DNA from: Verrucomicrobia bacterium UBA3761 | GTDB lineage: Bacteria > Verrucomicrobiota > Kiritimatiellia > RFP12 > UBA1067 | Length of the DNA stretch: 7,405 nucleotides | Assembly (NCBI GenBank): GCA_002371135.1 | Contig: DFGB01000056.1 | Location: 1 to 7,405, forward strand | Reading direction: 5' to 3' | Shown here: positions 1 to 5,515 of the stretch, one piece after another | Layout: each line of letters starts with the position of its first letter | Numbering within the stretch: the first letter of the stretch is position 1 | Notes under the pieces: generated by a model | Seen by the model: the letters and a program-made list of their open reading frames with translations, nothing else | Databases searched by the model: none | What the model was told of the DNA's origin: nothing | Translations under genes and position numbers: made by a program

Positions 1-69
1 TGATACCATATCAGTTAGTCAAGTGATACCATATCAGTTGGTCAAGTGATACCATATCAGTTGGTCGAG
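1..69. repeat. 23-bp tandem repeat, three copies, cut by window edge
   Basis: Three head-to-tail copies lie at 1-23, 24-46 and 47-69 with no spacer. Copy 2 differs from copy 1 at one base (A to G, position 17 of the unit), and copy 3 differs from copy 2 at one base (A to G, position 21 of the unit). Each unit starts with an inverted repeat, TGATA-CCA-TATCA (1-13, 24-36, 47-59), a shape typical of a dimeric DNA-binding protein's site. The unit is much more AT-rich than the surrounding genes. The array begins at base 1, so it may continue to the left. It ends 134 bp before the promoter of the first gene. Its function is unknown: an operator array, a minisatellite, or the edge of a mobile or repetitive element are all possible. 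The repeat is directly seen; its role is not. Confidence 0.95.
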
Positions 70-203
70 AGCTTAGGTGAGCAGTAGAGACAGGAGCAAG
101 CATTTTATCCATTTTGTTCTGCATGCGGGAAACTCTTATCTTTTGCCCATTTCCATCCAAACCTGCGAAGAGCCAAACTTGATCGCATTATTCTCGTCGA
201 CAA

Positions 204-233
204 TTGACGCGAGTGTCTCCCTTTTGGTATAAT
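204..233 (+). promoter_or_regulatory. Sigma70-type promoter with extended -10
   Basis: A -35 box TTGACG (204-209) is followed after 18 bp by TATAAT (228-233). The TG one base before the -10 (225-226) makes it an extended -10. Transcription should begin near 240, giving a leader of about 24 nt before the GTG at 264. The match is close to consensus and the only promoter of this quality I noticed in the window. It lies 134 bp downstream of the 23-bp repeats. It rules out the in-frame TTG at 204 as the translation start of the following gene. Confidence 0.75.
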
Positions 234-263
234 ATCAACGGAAAGTTGAGATGGAAGTCGGCA

Positions 264-929
264 GTGAAGAAAATAACGGTTGCGATTCTGCGCTTTGCAT
301 ATTGCACATGGCATGGTGCGCTCATCGTGTCGCTTGCCGCTGCCGTCGTGTTGCTCGGGCTGCAGTTCGCCAACTGCTGTCTTGGCGACCTCGTACCGTG
401 GCCAAAGGAAGTCCACCTCGCCATCGTGTTTGCGACCGTCGCCAACTTCGGCGTCGCGATAATCGTGTCGCTATGCAGTCGCAAATGGTGGCGTGCGATC
501 GGGCAGTCGATGCTTTGCTTTGCGGCTTTTATCGGTGTAGCATTCTTGGAATTCATTTCACATTGCATCCCGACGCGCATGACGTCGCCACCAAGCCGCG
601 AGTGGACGTCGGCGAACATCTGCCTGCCAGCCGCCATCGCTTACGAACGGCTCGCGTTCATTGGCGGGCTGTCGCAGAGGGAAAATATCGCCGTGTTTGT
701 CGTCACCCGCGATTCAATCGACAAATCGCGTTTCAGCGCAGGTTCCCCGTGGACAGGGCGGTCTGGAGACAAGGCGACTGCACATTACCGCAACATAATG
801 AAGGCCTGCCGCATTGATGTTTCACTGACGGACGACACGAAGTTCTTTTGGCGCTCCGGGAACGGGATGTCCATCATCACTATCATCGAAGCGAACGGAA
901 AGACGTATTTAGTGCATGAGCAACTGTAG
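264..929 (+). CDS. Hypothetical membrane protein, three predicted TM segments
   Basis: I do not recognise the family of this 221-residue protein. I chose the GTG at 264 because a promoter ends just upstream (TATAAT at 228-233), GGAAG (253-257) sits 6 nt before it, and the protein then opens with a typical membrane-insertion start, MKKITVAILRF. Three hydrophobic stretches are visible at about residues 18-38, 52-72 and 79-99. They are followed by a soluble C-terminal region of about 120 residues that ends in a probable beta-hairpin (IITIIEANGKTYLV). No catalytic motif is evident. The reading frame is open further upstream to a TTG at 204, but that codon is part of the -35 box. The gene overlaps the next one by 14 nt, which suggests joint expression and perhaps joint function in the membrane. 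It could be a small transporter-like or signalling protein, but nothing in the sequence decides this. Confidence 0.7.
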   Translation: MKKITVAILRFAYCTWHGALIVSLAAAVVLLGLQFANCCLGDLVPWPKEVHLAIVFATVANFGVAIIVSLCSRKWWRAIGQSMLCFAAFIGVAFLEFISHCIPTRMTSPPSREWTSANICLPAAIAYERLAFIGGLSQRENIAVFVVTRDSIDKSRFSAGSPWTGRSGDKATAHYRNIMKACRIDVSLTDDTKFFWRSGNGMSIITIIEANGKTYLVHEQL

Positions 930-1407
930 CGAGCGCAACGCATCAATGCGGGACTATATTGGACGCGGCGCGCTTGTGTTCGCCGTGATATTGCTCGCTA
1001 TCGCAAAAAACAACAACTGGCTGGACGGCACGACGATTGTTGCAATCGCCTTTCTTGCAATTCTTGGTTATATGGCTTTTGTTCCCCGGCGAACAACCAA
1101 CTCACGCCAACTACTCGCGTCGAAAGAAAACGCCGGCGACGAGCCGGGCGAAGTCGGCGAAGACCATGCAACGCCAGATCCTCTGATCATAAACGGCTGG
1201 GCGATTCTGATTTACGATTGCCCTGTCTACGTGGCAAAAGAAACAGCCGAAAAACTAACCTCGGCCGCTTTGCGCTGTCGATTGGAAATCGCGCATGAGG
1301 ACAGGGCCTTCCACAGACAGGGAAACTTCGGAATGGGGACTCGGATGCGCGTTCTAGTGCCGCCGGGCGAATACGAAAGCGCGATGAAGATTGCCAACCT
1401 TGCATGA
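916..1407 (+). CDS. Hypothetical membrane protein with DUF2007-like C-terminus
   Basis: This 163-residue protein has two hydrophobic segments (about residues 18-30 and 38-55), a basic RR pair just after them, an acidic linker (65-90) and a compact C-terminal domain (about 93-163). The C-terminal layout is a strand containing CPVYVAKETAEKL, a helix, a second strand with RCRLEI, a loop with FGMGTR, then MRVLVPPGEYESAMKIA. This resembles the DUF2007 / 'putative signal transducing protein' pattern, which has alternating strands and helices and ends in a V-x-V-P-x-x-x-x-x-x-A motif. That is a pattern-level inference, not a proven match. The ATG at 916 overlaps the end of the upstream gene by 14 nt. 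A second in-frame ATG at 946, 16 nt after that stop, is equally plausible, and neither has a strong Shine-Dalgarno sequence at normal spacing. Coupled translation with the upstream gene is likely. The function is unknown. Confidence 0.65.
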   Translation: MSNCSERNASMRDYIGRGALVFAVILLAIAKNNNWLDGTTIVAIAFLAILGYMAFVPRRTTNSRQLLASKENAGDEPGEVGEDHATPDPLIINGWAILIYDCPVYVAKETAEKLTSAALRCRLEIAHEDRAFHRQGNFGMGTRMRVLVPPGEYESAMKIANLA

Positions 1408-1427
1408 CAGCGAGGCAAGATGCGATT

Positions 1428-1940
1428 TTACGAATCGTAGAATTCGCCGTCTTTCGTCACGAGCCGTTTTGCGACGGGATAGTCGTAGCATGGACATTCG
1501 CGAAGAATTTGGGCATAGCGCAAGGCTTCCCATTTTGCCATTGGCAGATCATGGAGAAGATGATTGCCGCAATTCACCGCCGTCGCACCGGGGACATCGC
1601 CTTCGTAGACTGCGAGATAGTCGAACGCGCGAACGAGCAAAGGCTGGAGGTCTTGCGGTTTTGGATGGCCCTTGACTATCAGATAGCAGCCTGTAAGGCA
1701 ACCCATCGGCCCCCAGTAGACGATGCGGTCTTTCCATTCAGCATCATTGCGCAGGAACGTCGCCACGACGTGCTCGATGGTGTGCATCGCGTTGGGATGG
1801 ATCGCAGGTTCCTTGTTCGGCGTCTTCATTCTAATGTCGAAAGTTGTCGCGAAATCTCCGCCGATACTGTCGACGCGAGATTCGTATATGCCGGGGACGA
1901 TCTTGGTATGATCGACTTGAAACGAAGCTATCAGTTCCAT
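1428..1940 (-). CDS. luxS: S-ribosylhomocysteine lyase (LuxS, AI-2 synthase)
   Basis: LuxS is a cytosolic metal enzyme that splits S-ribosylhomocysteine into homocysteine and 4,5-dihydroxy-2,3-pentanedione, the precursor of autoinducer-2. It thereby recycles the by-product of methylation. The protein is 170 residues, a normal length. The metal-binding HTIEH motif is at 53-57 (His53, His57, general base Glu56). The catalytic cysteine is in GPMGC at Cys81, and the third metal ligand is Cys124 in NCGNHLLH. The opening VDHTKI and the FDIRMKTPNK segment are also typical. After Cys81 the sequence is LTG, where I expect R or Q before TG in well-known members, so residue 82 is slightly unusual. The ATG at 1940 has no clear Shine-Dalgarno sequence. 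The gene lies 64 nt after dapB and may end the operon. No Pfs/MTAN nucleosidase, its usual metabolic partner, is in the window. Confidence 0.97.
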   Translation of the reverse strand: MELIASFQVDHTKIVPGIYESRVDSIGGDFATTFDIRMKTPNKEPAIHPNAMHTIEHVVATFLRNDAEWKDRIVYWGPMGCLTGCYLIVKGHPKPQDLQPLLVRAFDYLAVYEGDVPGATAVNCGNHLLHDLPMAKWEALRYAQILRECPCYDYPVAKRLVTKDGEFYDS

Positions 1941-2004
1941 ATGGATTTCGCGCTATCGAGGAATTCACCCAGGGACAATCGCATCTTCACTATTCGTCAT
2001 CGAG

Positions 2005-2733
2005 TCAAAAGCCGAGGACGTCGCGCATTGTGTATTTTCGCGGAGGCTTGTCCGCCGCCCACTTGATGGCGGCAAGGGCGCCAGCGGCAAAAGCCTCGCG
2101 GGATTGCGCTTTGTGGCAAAGTTCGATGCGTTCGAGGTCGCCCGCGAAAACAACGGTGTGGTCGCCGATAACGCTGCCGCCGCGCAGAGCGTGAATCGCA
2201 ATTTCATCGGAGGAGCGCTCGCCAGGCTCGCCGTGGCGTCCATATATCGCATTGGCATCGAAATCGATACCGCGGCCCTCGGCTGCGGATTTTGCGAGCA
2301 TGAGCGCAGTGCCGGATGGAGCATCCTTCTTGTGGCGATGATGCATTTCCACAACCTCGATGTCATATCCGGCTCCGAGCGCCGCGGCAGAACGCTTGAC
2401 GAGTTCCAAAAGAAGATTTACGCCCAGAGAATAATTCCCGCTCTGGACCACAGGAATCTTTGACGCCGCCTCATCGACTGCCTCCTGCTCTTCCGGCGTG
2501 AGGCCGGTAGTGCCGAGAACGTAAGGAATGCCCATTATCGCGGCTCGGGCGATGCTTGCCGGCACGGCGGCATGGAACGAAAAATCCACCACACCTTCTG
2601 TTTCCGCCGGCCATTCCCGATCGAACCCATCGGCAATATCGACCCTGGCAACAACTTCCAGGCCGAGCGACGGGGCAAGAGAAGTCAACATTTTCCCCAT
2701 GCGCCCGGCCGCACCAAGAACTGCTATCTTCAT
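2005..2733 (-). CDS. dapB: 4-Hydroxy-tetrahydrodipicolinate reductase (DapB)
   Basis: DapB catalyses the NAD(P)H-dependent reduction step of diaminopimelate and lysine synthesis in the cytosol, and so supplies cell-wall precursor and lysine. The protein is 242 residues. It has the N-terminal nucleotide-binding loop GAAGRMG (8-14), GTTG (74-77), and the family signature EMHHRHKKDAPSGTA around 129-143, with His131 and Lys135 corresponding to the catalytic pair. It also shows GSVIGDHTVVFAG (186-198) and the usual C-terminal YTMRDVLGF. The frame opens earlier at a TTG (2739), but the ATG at 2733 is preferred: AAGGGA lies 7 nt before it, overlaps the end of def, and the protein then begins MKIAVLGAAG like its relatives. 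Only 11 nt separate it from the def stop, so the two are surely co-transcribed. Confidence 0.97.
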   Translation of the reverse strand: MKIAVLGAAGRMGKMLTSLAPSLGLEVVARVDIADGFDREWPAETEGVVDFSFHAAVPASIARAAIMGIPYVLGTTGLTPEEQEAVDEAASKIPVVQSGNYSLGVNLLLELVKRSAAALGAGYDIEVVEMHHRHKKDAPSGTALMLAKSAAEGRGIDFDANAIYGRHGEPGERSSDEIAIHALRGGSVIGDHTVVFAGDLERIELCHKAQSREAFAAGALAAIKWAADKPPRKYTMRDVLGF

Positions 2734-2744
2734 AATCAATTCCC

Positions 2745-3290
2745 TTATCTTGCCCCGCCGTGGGCATTTGCGAGTTTCTTGAGCTTCGCGGCATATTGGA
2801 GACGCTCCACGGCAGACATGTGATCAATGTAGAGAATGCCGTCGAGATGGTCGATCTCGTGTTGTAAAGCCCTGGCGAGATATCCGCGCGCCGTTATAAT
2901 CTGAGGCGCACCATCGACGTCGGTGAACTGACACGTGACCTGGGCGGCACGGACAATCGAGCCTCCAATTTTGGGAAAACTCAAGCATCCTTCCTTGTCC
3001 TTTATCGATCCTTCGCAGGAAATGATTTGCGGATTGAAAAGGACAAGAGGCATTTCGATGGATGCATTGAATTCAGCATCCTCCTTCTCATTGCAATCCT
3101 CTGGAATGTCGATCACGCACAGACGTTCAAGACGCCCGACCTGCTCGGCTGCCAGACCTACACCGCGAGCATGGTGCATCGTGTCGATCATGTCCGCGGC
3201 GAGAGTCTGGAGCTCTGGAGTTATCATCGCCACAGGTTGCGCCTTTTCACGCAGCACTTTGTCGCCGTATTTTACGATGTCGAGAATCAT
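2745..3290 (-). CDS. def: Peptide deformylase
   Basis: Peptide deformylase removes the formyl group from the initiator methionine of new proteins as they leave the ribosome. The protein is 181 residues and all three family motifs are intact: GVGLAAEQ (43-50), EGCLS (100-104, metal ligand Cys102) and QHEIDH (143-148, with His144, His148 and catalytic Glu145). In motif 1 the residue before Gln is Glu, where many enzymes have Pro or Asn. A mostly acidic insertion, roughly 64-81, lies between motifs 1 and 2 and makes the protein a little longer than the E. coli form. The ATG at 3290 lacks a Shine-Dalgarno sequence; the upstream bases are ACACTCCAA. The gene is 24 nt after dut and 11 nt before the dapB start. 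The frequent companion gene fmt is not seen here. Confidence 0.97.
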   Translation of the reverse strand: MILDIVKYGDKVLREKAQPVAMITPELQTLAADMIDTMHHARGVGLAAEQVGRLERLCVIDIPEDCNEKEDAEFNASIEMPLVLFNPQIISCEGSIKDKEGCLSFPKIGGSIVRAAQVTCQFTDVDGAPQIITARGYLARALQHEIDHLDGILYIDHMSAVERLQYAAKLKKLANAHGGAR

Positions 3291-3314
3291 TTGGAGTGTT
3301 CTGGATGGAAGAAA

Positions 3315-3743
3315 TCAAACGCCGGTGGAGCCAAAGCCGCCAACGCCGCGGGCAGTAGAATCAATCGCATCCGTCTCGGCAATCTCGGCCTGAGTGAAAG
3401 ATGCGATTACGAGTTGGGCTATTTTGTCGCCCTTCTGGACGACGAACGGCGCGTCGCCAAAGTTGGCGAGAATGACGCCGAGCTCGCCGCGATAGCCAGT
3501 ATCTATCGTTCCGGGGGTATTGAGGACGGTAATGCCATGTCTCAAGGCGAGGCCGCTGCGCGGGCGCACCTGCCCCTCATAGCCCTCGGGCAGAATCATG
3601 ACGAGACCAGTATGTACAAGCGCTCTCTTGCCGGGTTCGACGACCAAAGCCTCGGCGCTTCTAAGATCCATTCCCGCATCGCCCGGGTGGGCGTATGCGG
3701 GAATGGATGCGTCAGAGACGAGCTTTTTGAAAAGGACTCTCAT
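3315..3743 (-). CDS. dut: dUTP diphosphatase (dUTPase)
   Basis: dUTPase hydrolyses dUTP to dUMP and pyrophosphate. This keeps uracil out of DNA and feeds thymidylate synthesis. The protein is 142 residues and shows all five motifs of the homotrimeric family: AGMDLRS (23-29), RPRSGLALRHG (60-70), GTIDTGYRGE (78-87, catalytic Asp81), KGDKIAQLV (104-112) and the C-terminal RGVGGFGSTG (132-141) that closes over the active site. The start ATG at 3743 is 12 nt after the stop of the PpiD-like gene and has no Shine-Dalgarno sequence at normal spacing, so translational coupling to the upstream gene is possible. Codons 12 to 26, which include motif 1, contain a very strong RNA stem-loop that is listed separately. 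Confidence 0.98.
   Translation of the reverse strand: MRVLFKKLVSDASIPAYAHPGDAGMDLRSAEALVVEPGKRALVHTGLVMILPEGYEGQVRPRSGLALRHGITVLNTPGTIDTGYRGELGVILANFGDAPFVVQKGDKIAQLVIASFTQAEIAETDAIDSTARGVGGFGSTGV
3666..3708 (-). other. Long stem-loop inside the 5' end of dut
   Basis: A perfect 14-bp inverted repeat (3666-3679 with 3695-3708, arms ATCCATTCCCGCAT and its complement) encloses a second perfect 5-bp stem (3680-3684 with 3689-3693, CGCCC and GGGCG). The two stems are joined by a single unpaired base at 3694, and the loop is 4 nt (3685-3688). Together they form 19 base pairs in 43 nt. In the dut mRNA this covers nucleotides 36-78, that is codons 12-26, including the conserved AGMD motif. No T-run follows, so it is not a normal terminator. 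It could slow or gate dut translation, mark an RNase III cut, or be chance. The structure is directly seen; its role is not known. Confidence 0.8.
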
Positions 3744-3755
3744 CGTGCAATGCGA

Positions 3756-5435
3756 TTAGAGCTGCACCTCGACATCTTCCTCGGAGCCGGAAGCATCAGC
3801 CTCGGTATCGACAGTCTCGTAGCCGTCAGCCGCTTCGAGCTTCATCGAAGCGAGAATGGAATCGCCCCACTTCTCGGAAACATCGCGAAGGCGGGCGTAG
3901 AAGAGCTGGGCACGCAATTCATCACGCATCGCCAGAGCGGAAGCGACATCGCCTGGCTGACGATTTTCGCAGACGACGAGGAGACCGCGCGAGGTGCCTG
4001 TGGGGACGAACTCAGAGACCTCGCCCTTCTTCAGCTTTGCAGCAGCGCGGACGACGGCCGTCTGGTCGGGGAACGCATTGCGCGCAAGATTTGAAACCGA
4101 GAACGAGATGTTTGTCGAAACATTCTCTGTTGCGAGAACGGCCTCTGCGCCATTCTTTGCAATTGCCTCGACTTCCGACTTGAATGCATCGGCGCGGGCA
4201 TCGCGAAGAGCGCGATTGACGATCTTGTCCTTGGCCTCTTCGAACGTAGGCGTGTGAGCAGGGTCGATTGCAGTCTTCTCGAGAAGCCAGACGGCATTGT
4301 CGGAAGCGACAACGGCGTAACGGAAGTCCTGAGCTTCCGGATCCATGCCGGCGACGGCATCGGCAAATTCGCGAGCGCCAGGGGCGACAGACTCCATGCG
4401 CTGCATGAAGCCCTCGACGTATCGTCCGTCGATTGTAAACCAATCGCTTTCAGAGACCGCGAGGTTTTCTTCCTTGGCGATGCGATCGAGACGCGAGGCC
4501 TTGGGATCCTCGCCCTCTTCGAAATTCGCATAGGCCCGGCGCTGGATGTTCGTAGTGAAATAGTCGATAGCGGCGAGAACCTTGAGGTCTGCTTCAATAT
4601 CGCTCTTTACATCTTCGAATGCCTTGACGGTCTCGACGCCATTGGTATCGGTGGAAGTATACTTCTCGATAGTCGCGTCGTACTGGTCGCGCATTTCATC
4701 CTCGGAAACGACCATCTTGGCAAGGACATCGGGATTCTTGGCATCAAATTTGATGAAGCGGACTTTGACACGTTCGGGAAGAGCGATTGTATCCTTCTTT
4801 TCGTCGTACCATTTCTTCAAACCTTCGTCGTCGACGGATATGGCGTCGGATTTTGCCTTGTCGAAAGTGAAACGGGCTACGCGGACTTCGAACTTGTCTG
4901 TCGCATCGGCGACGGCAAGATCGATCTCCATGGGAGATACGAAGGTCCCTGCGCCGACAAGGAGCGAATCGACGCCCTGGCGAACTGCAATATCACGCCG
5001 CAAGGCGGTTTCGAAGCGCTCGGGAGTGATGTCGAACTGCTGGGCGAGTTGCATGCGGTAAGTCTCGAAGCTAAAGGCCTGACGACCGCCGAACATTCCG
5101 GAAATGGCGTTGGCAAGCTGTTTGTCGGAAACGACTATGCCAGCATCCTCGGCCACCTTTCCGGCGGCAATACGTTTCCAAGTTTCAAGATTAGTCTTGA
5201 CGCCATCCTCGTACTGGCGATTGCGGCCGAATCCCACAACCTCCTGACGGACCTGATTGAACGAATCGGCAGTGACTTTCGCGCCGTCGAGCATGCCTGC
5301 CTCGGCCGCCGCCCGCTGTTCATTGCTGCGCGTAGTGAAAAGATCATCGAAACAAAATGCCGCCGATACCAATACGGCGAAGACACCCCATACCCATTTG
5401 TTGCGGATGAGTTTGTTGAACTGCAGGATAACCAT
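3756..5435 (-). CDS. PpiD/SurA_N-like membrane-anchored periplasmic chaperone
   Basis: This 559-residue protein has a short cytoplasmic start, one membrane anchor (about 14-30, WVWGVFAVLVSAAF) and a large extracytoplasmic part. Residues about 45-160 match the SurA_N/PpiD chaperone layout: a helix after the anchor, VVSDKQLANAI, then FSFETYRMQLAQQFDITPERFETALRRD split over 121-148. Further on, DWFTIDG (331-337) and the helices at 398-430 resemble the C-terminal half of PpiD. Between them, where PpiD has its parvulin PPIase domain, I cannot see the typical parvulin signature, so this is probably a chaperone without isomerase activity. The C-terminus is acidic (541-557). The ATG at 5435 has an A-rich leader and no Shine-Dalgarno sequence. 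The gene is followed by dut after 12 nt and preceded by a secreted-protein gene. Confidence is high for the general class and lower for the exact subfamily. Confidence 0.8.
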   Translation of the reverse strand: MVILQFNKLIRNKWVWGVFAVLVSAAFCFDDLFTTRSNEQRAAAEAGMLDGAKVTADSFNQVRQEVVGFGRNRQYEDGVKTNLETWKRIAAGKVAEDAGIVVSDKQLANAISGMFGGRQAFSFETYRMQLAQQFDITPERFETALRRDIAVRQGVDSLLVGAGTFVSPMEIDLAVADATDKFEVRVARFTFDKAKSDAISVDDEGLKKWYDEKKDTIALPERVKVRFIKFDAKNPDVLAKMVVSEDEMRDQYDATIEKYTSTDTNGVETVKAFEDVKSDIEADLKVLAAIDYFTTNIQRRAYANFEEGEDPKASRLDRIAKEENLAVSESDWFTIDGRYVEGFMQRMESVAPGAREFADAVAGMDPEAQDFRYAVVASDNAVWLLEKTAIDPAHTPTFEEAKDKIVNRALRDARADAFKSEVEAIAKNGAEAVLATENVSTNISFSVSNLARNAFPDQTAVVRAAAKLKKGEVSEFVPTGTSRGLLVVCENRQPGDVASALAMRDELRAQLFYARLRDVSEKWGDSILASMKLEAADGYETVDTEADASGSEEDVEVQL

Positions 5436-5462
5436 TTTTTGTTGTTTTTGCTTGTTTACTTT
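5436..5462 (-). promoter_or_regulatory. A-rich, SD-less leader of the PpiD-like gene
   Basis: On the coding strand the 27 nt before the start codon are almost only A with scattered C and G (AACAACAAAAA directly before ATG) and have no Shine-Dalgarno match. Unstructured A-rich leaders are known to help initiation through ribosomal protein S1 in bacteria that use few Shine-Dalgarno sequences. That role is inferred here. Confidence 0.45.
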
Positions 5463-5465
5463 GCG

Positions 5466-5485
5466 AGGGCCGCGAATGCGGCCCT
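5466..5485 (-). other. GC-rich intergenic hairpin between the FecR-like and PpiD-like genes
   Basis: AGGGCCGC (5466-5473) pairs perfectly with GCGGCCCT (5478-5485) around a 4-nt loop, giving an 8-bp stem. It lies 30 nt after the stop of the FecR-like gene and 30 nt before the PpiD-like start. No T-run follows on the - strand, where the sequence is A-rich, and none follows on the + strand either. It is therefore not a standard intrinsic terminator. It may be a 3' stabilising or partial-termination structure that sets different expression levels for the two genes. Confidence 0.6.
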
Positions 5486-5515
5486 GTTTGGAAATCGATT
5501 GCTCTTGAACGGATG

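Noticed and set aside
1..69. CRISPR array
   Set aside because: The copies abut directly with no unique spacers between them, and no cas-like gene is present.
105..637. Two open frames on the - strand (105-416 and 188-637) across the start of the first gene
   Set aside because: They would run through the near-consensus + strand promoter and the start of the membrane protein gene. They show no recognisable domain.
251..817. ATG-started open frame on the + strand in another phase
   Set aside because: The product would be unusually rich in Arg, Cys and His, as expected of a frame-shifted reading. The overlapping frame from the GTG at 264 gives coherent membrane segments and has a well-placed GGAAG.
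1404..2066. 220-codon open frame on the + strand
   Set aside because: It covers luxS on the opposite strand, which has all catalytic and metal-binding residues.
2045..2085. GCCGCC/GGCGGC inverted repeat near the 3' end of dapB
   Set aside because: It is a 6-bp pairing inside GC-rich coding sequence, of a kind expected by chance and with no T-run.
3027..4094. 355-codon open frame on the + strand
   Set aside because: It is antisense to def, dut and the 3' part of the PpiD-like gene. All dUTPase motifs and two of the three deformylase motifs are encoded opposite it.
5466..5485. Classical Rho-independent terminator
   Set aside because: The stem is good, but no T-run follows it on either strand.
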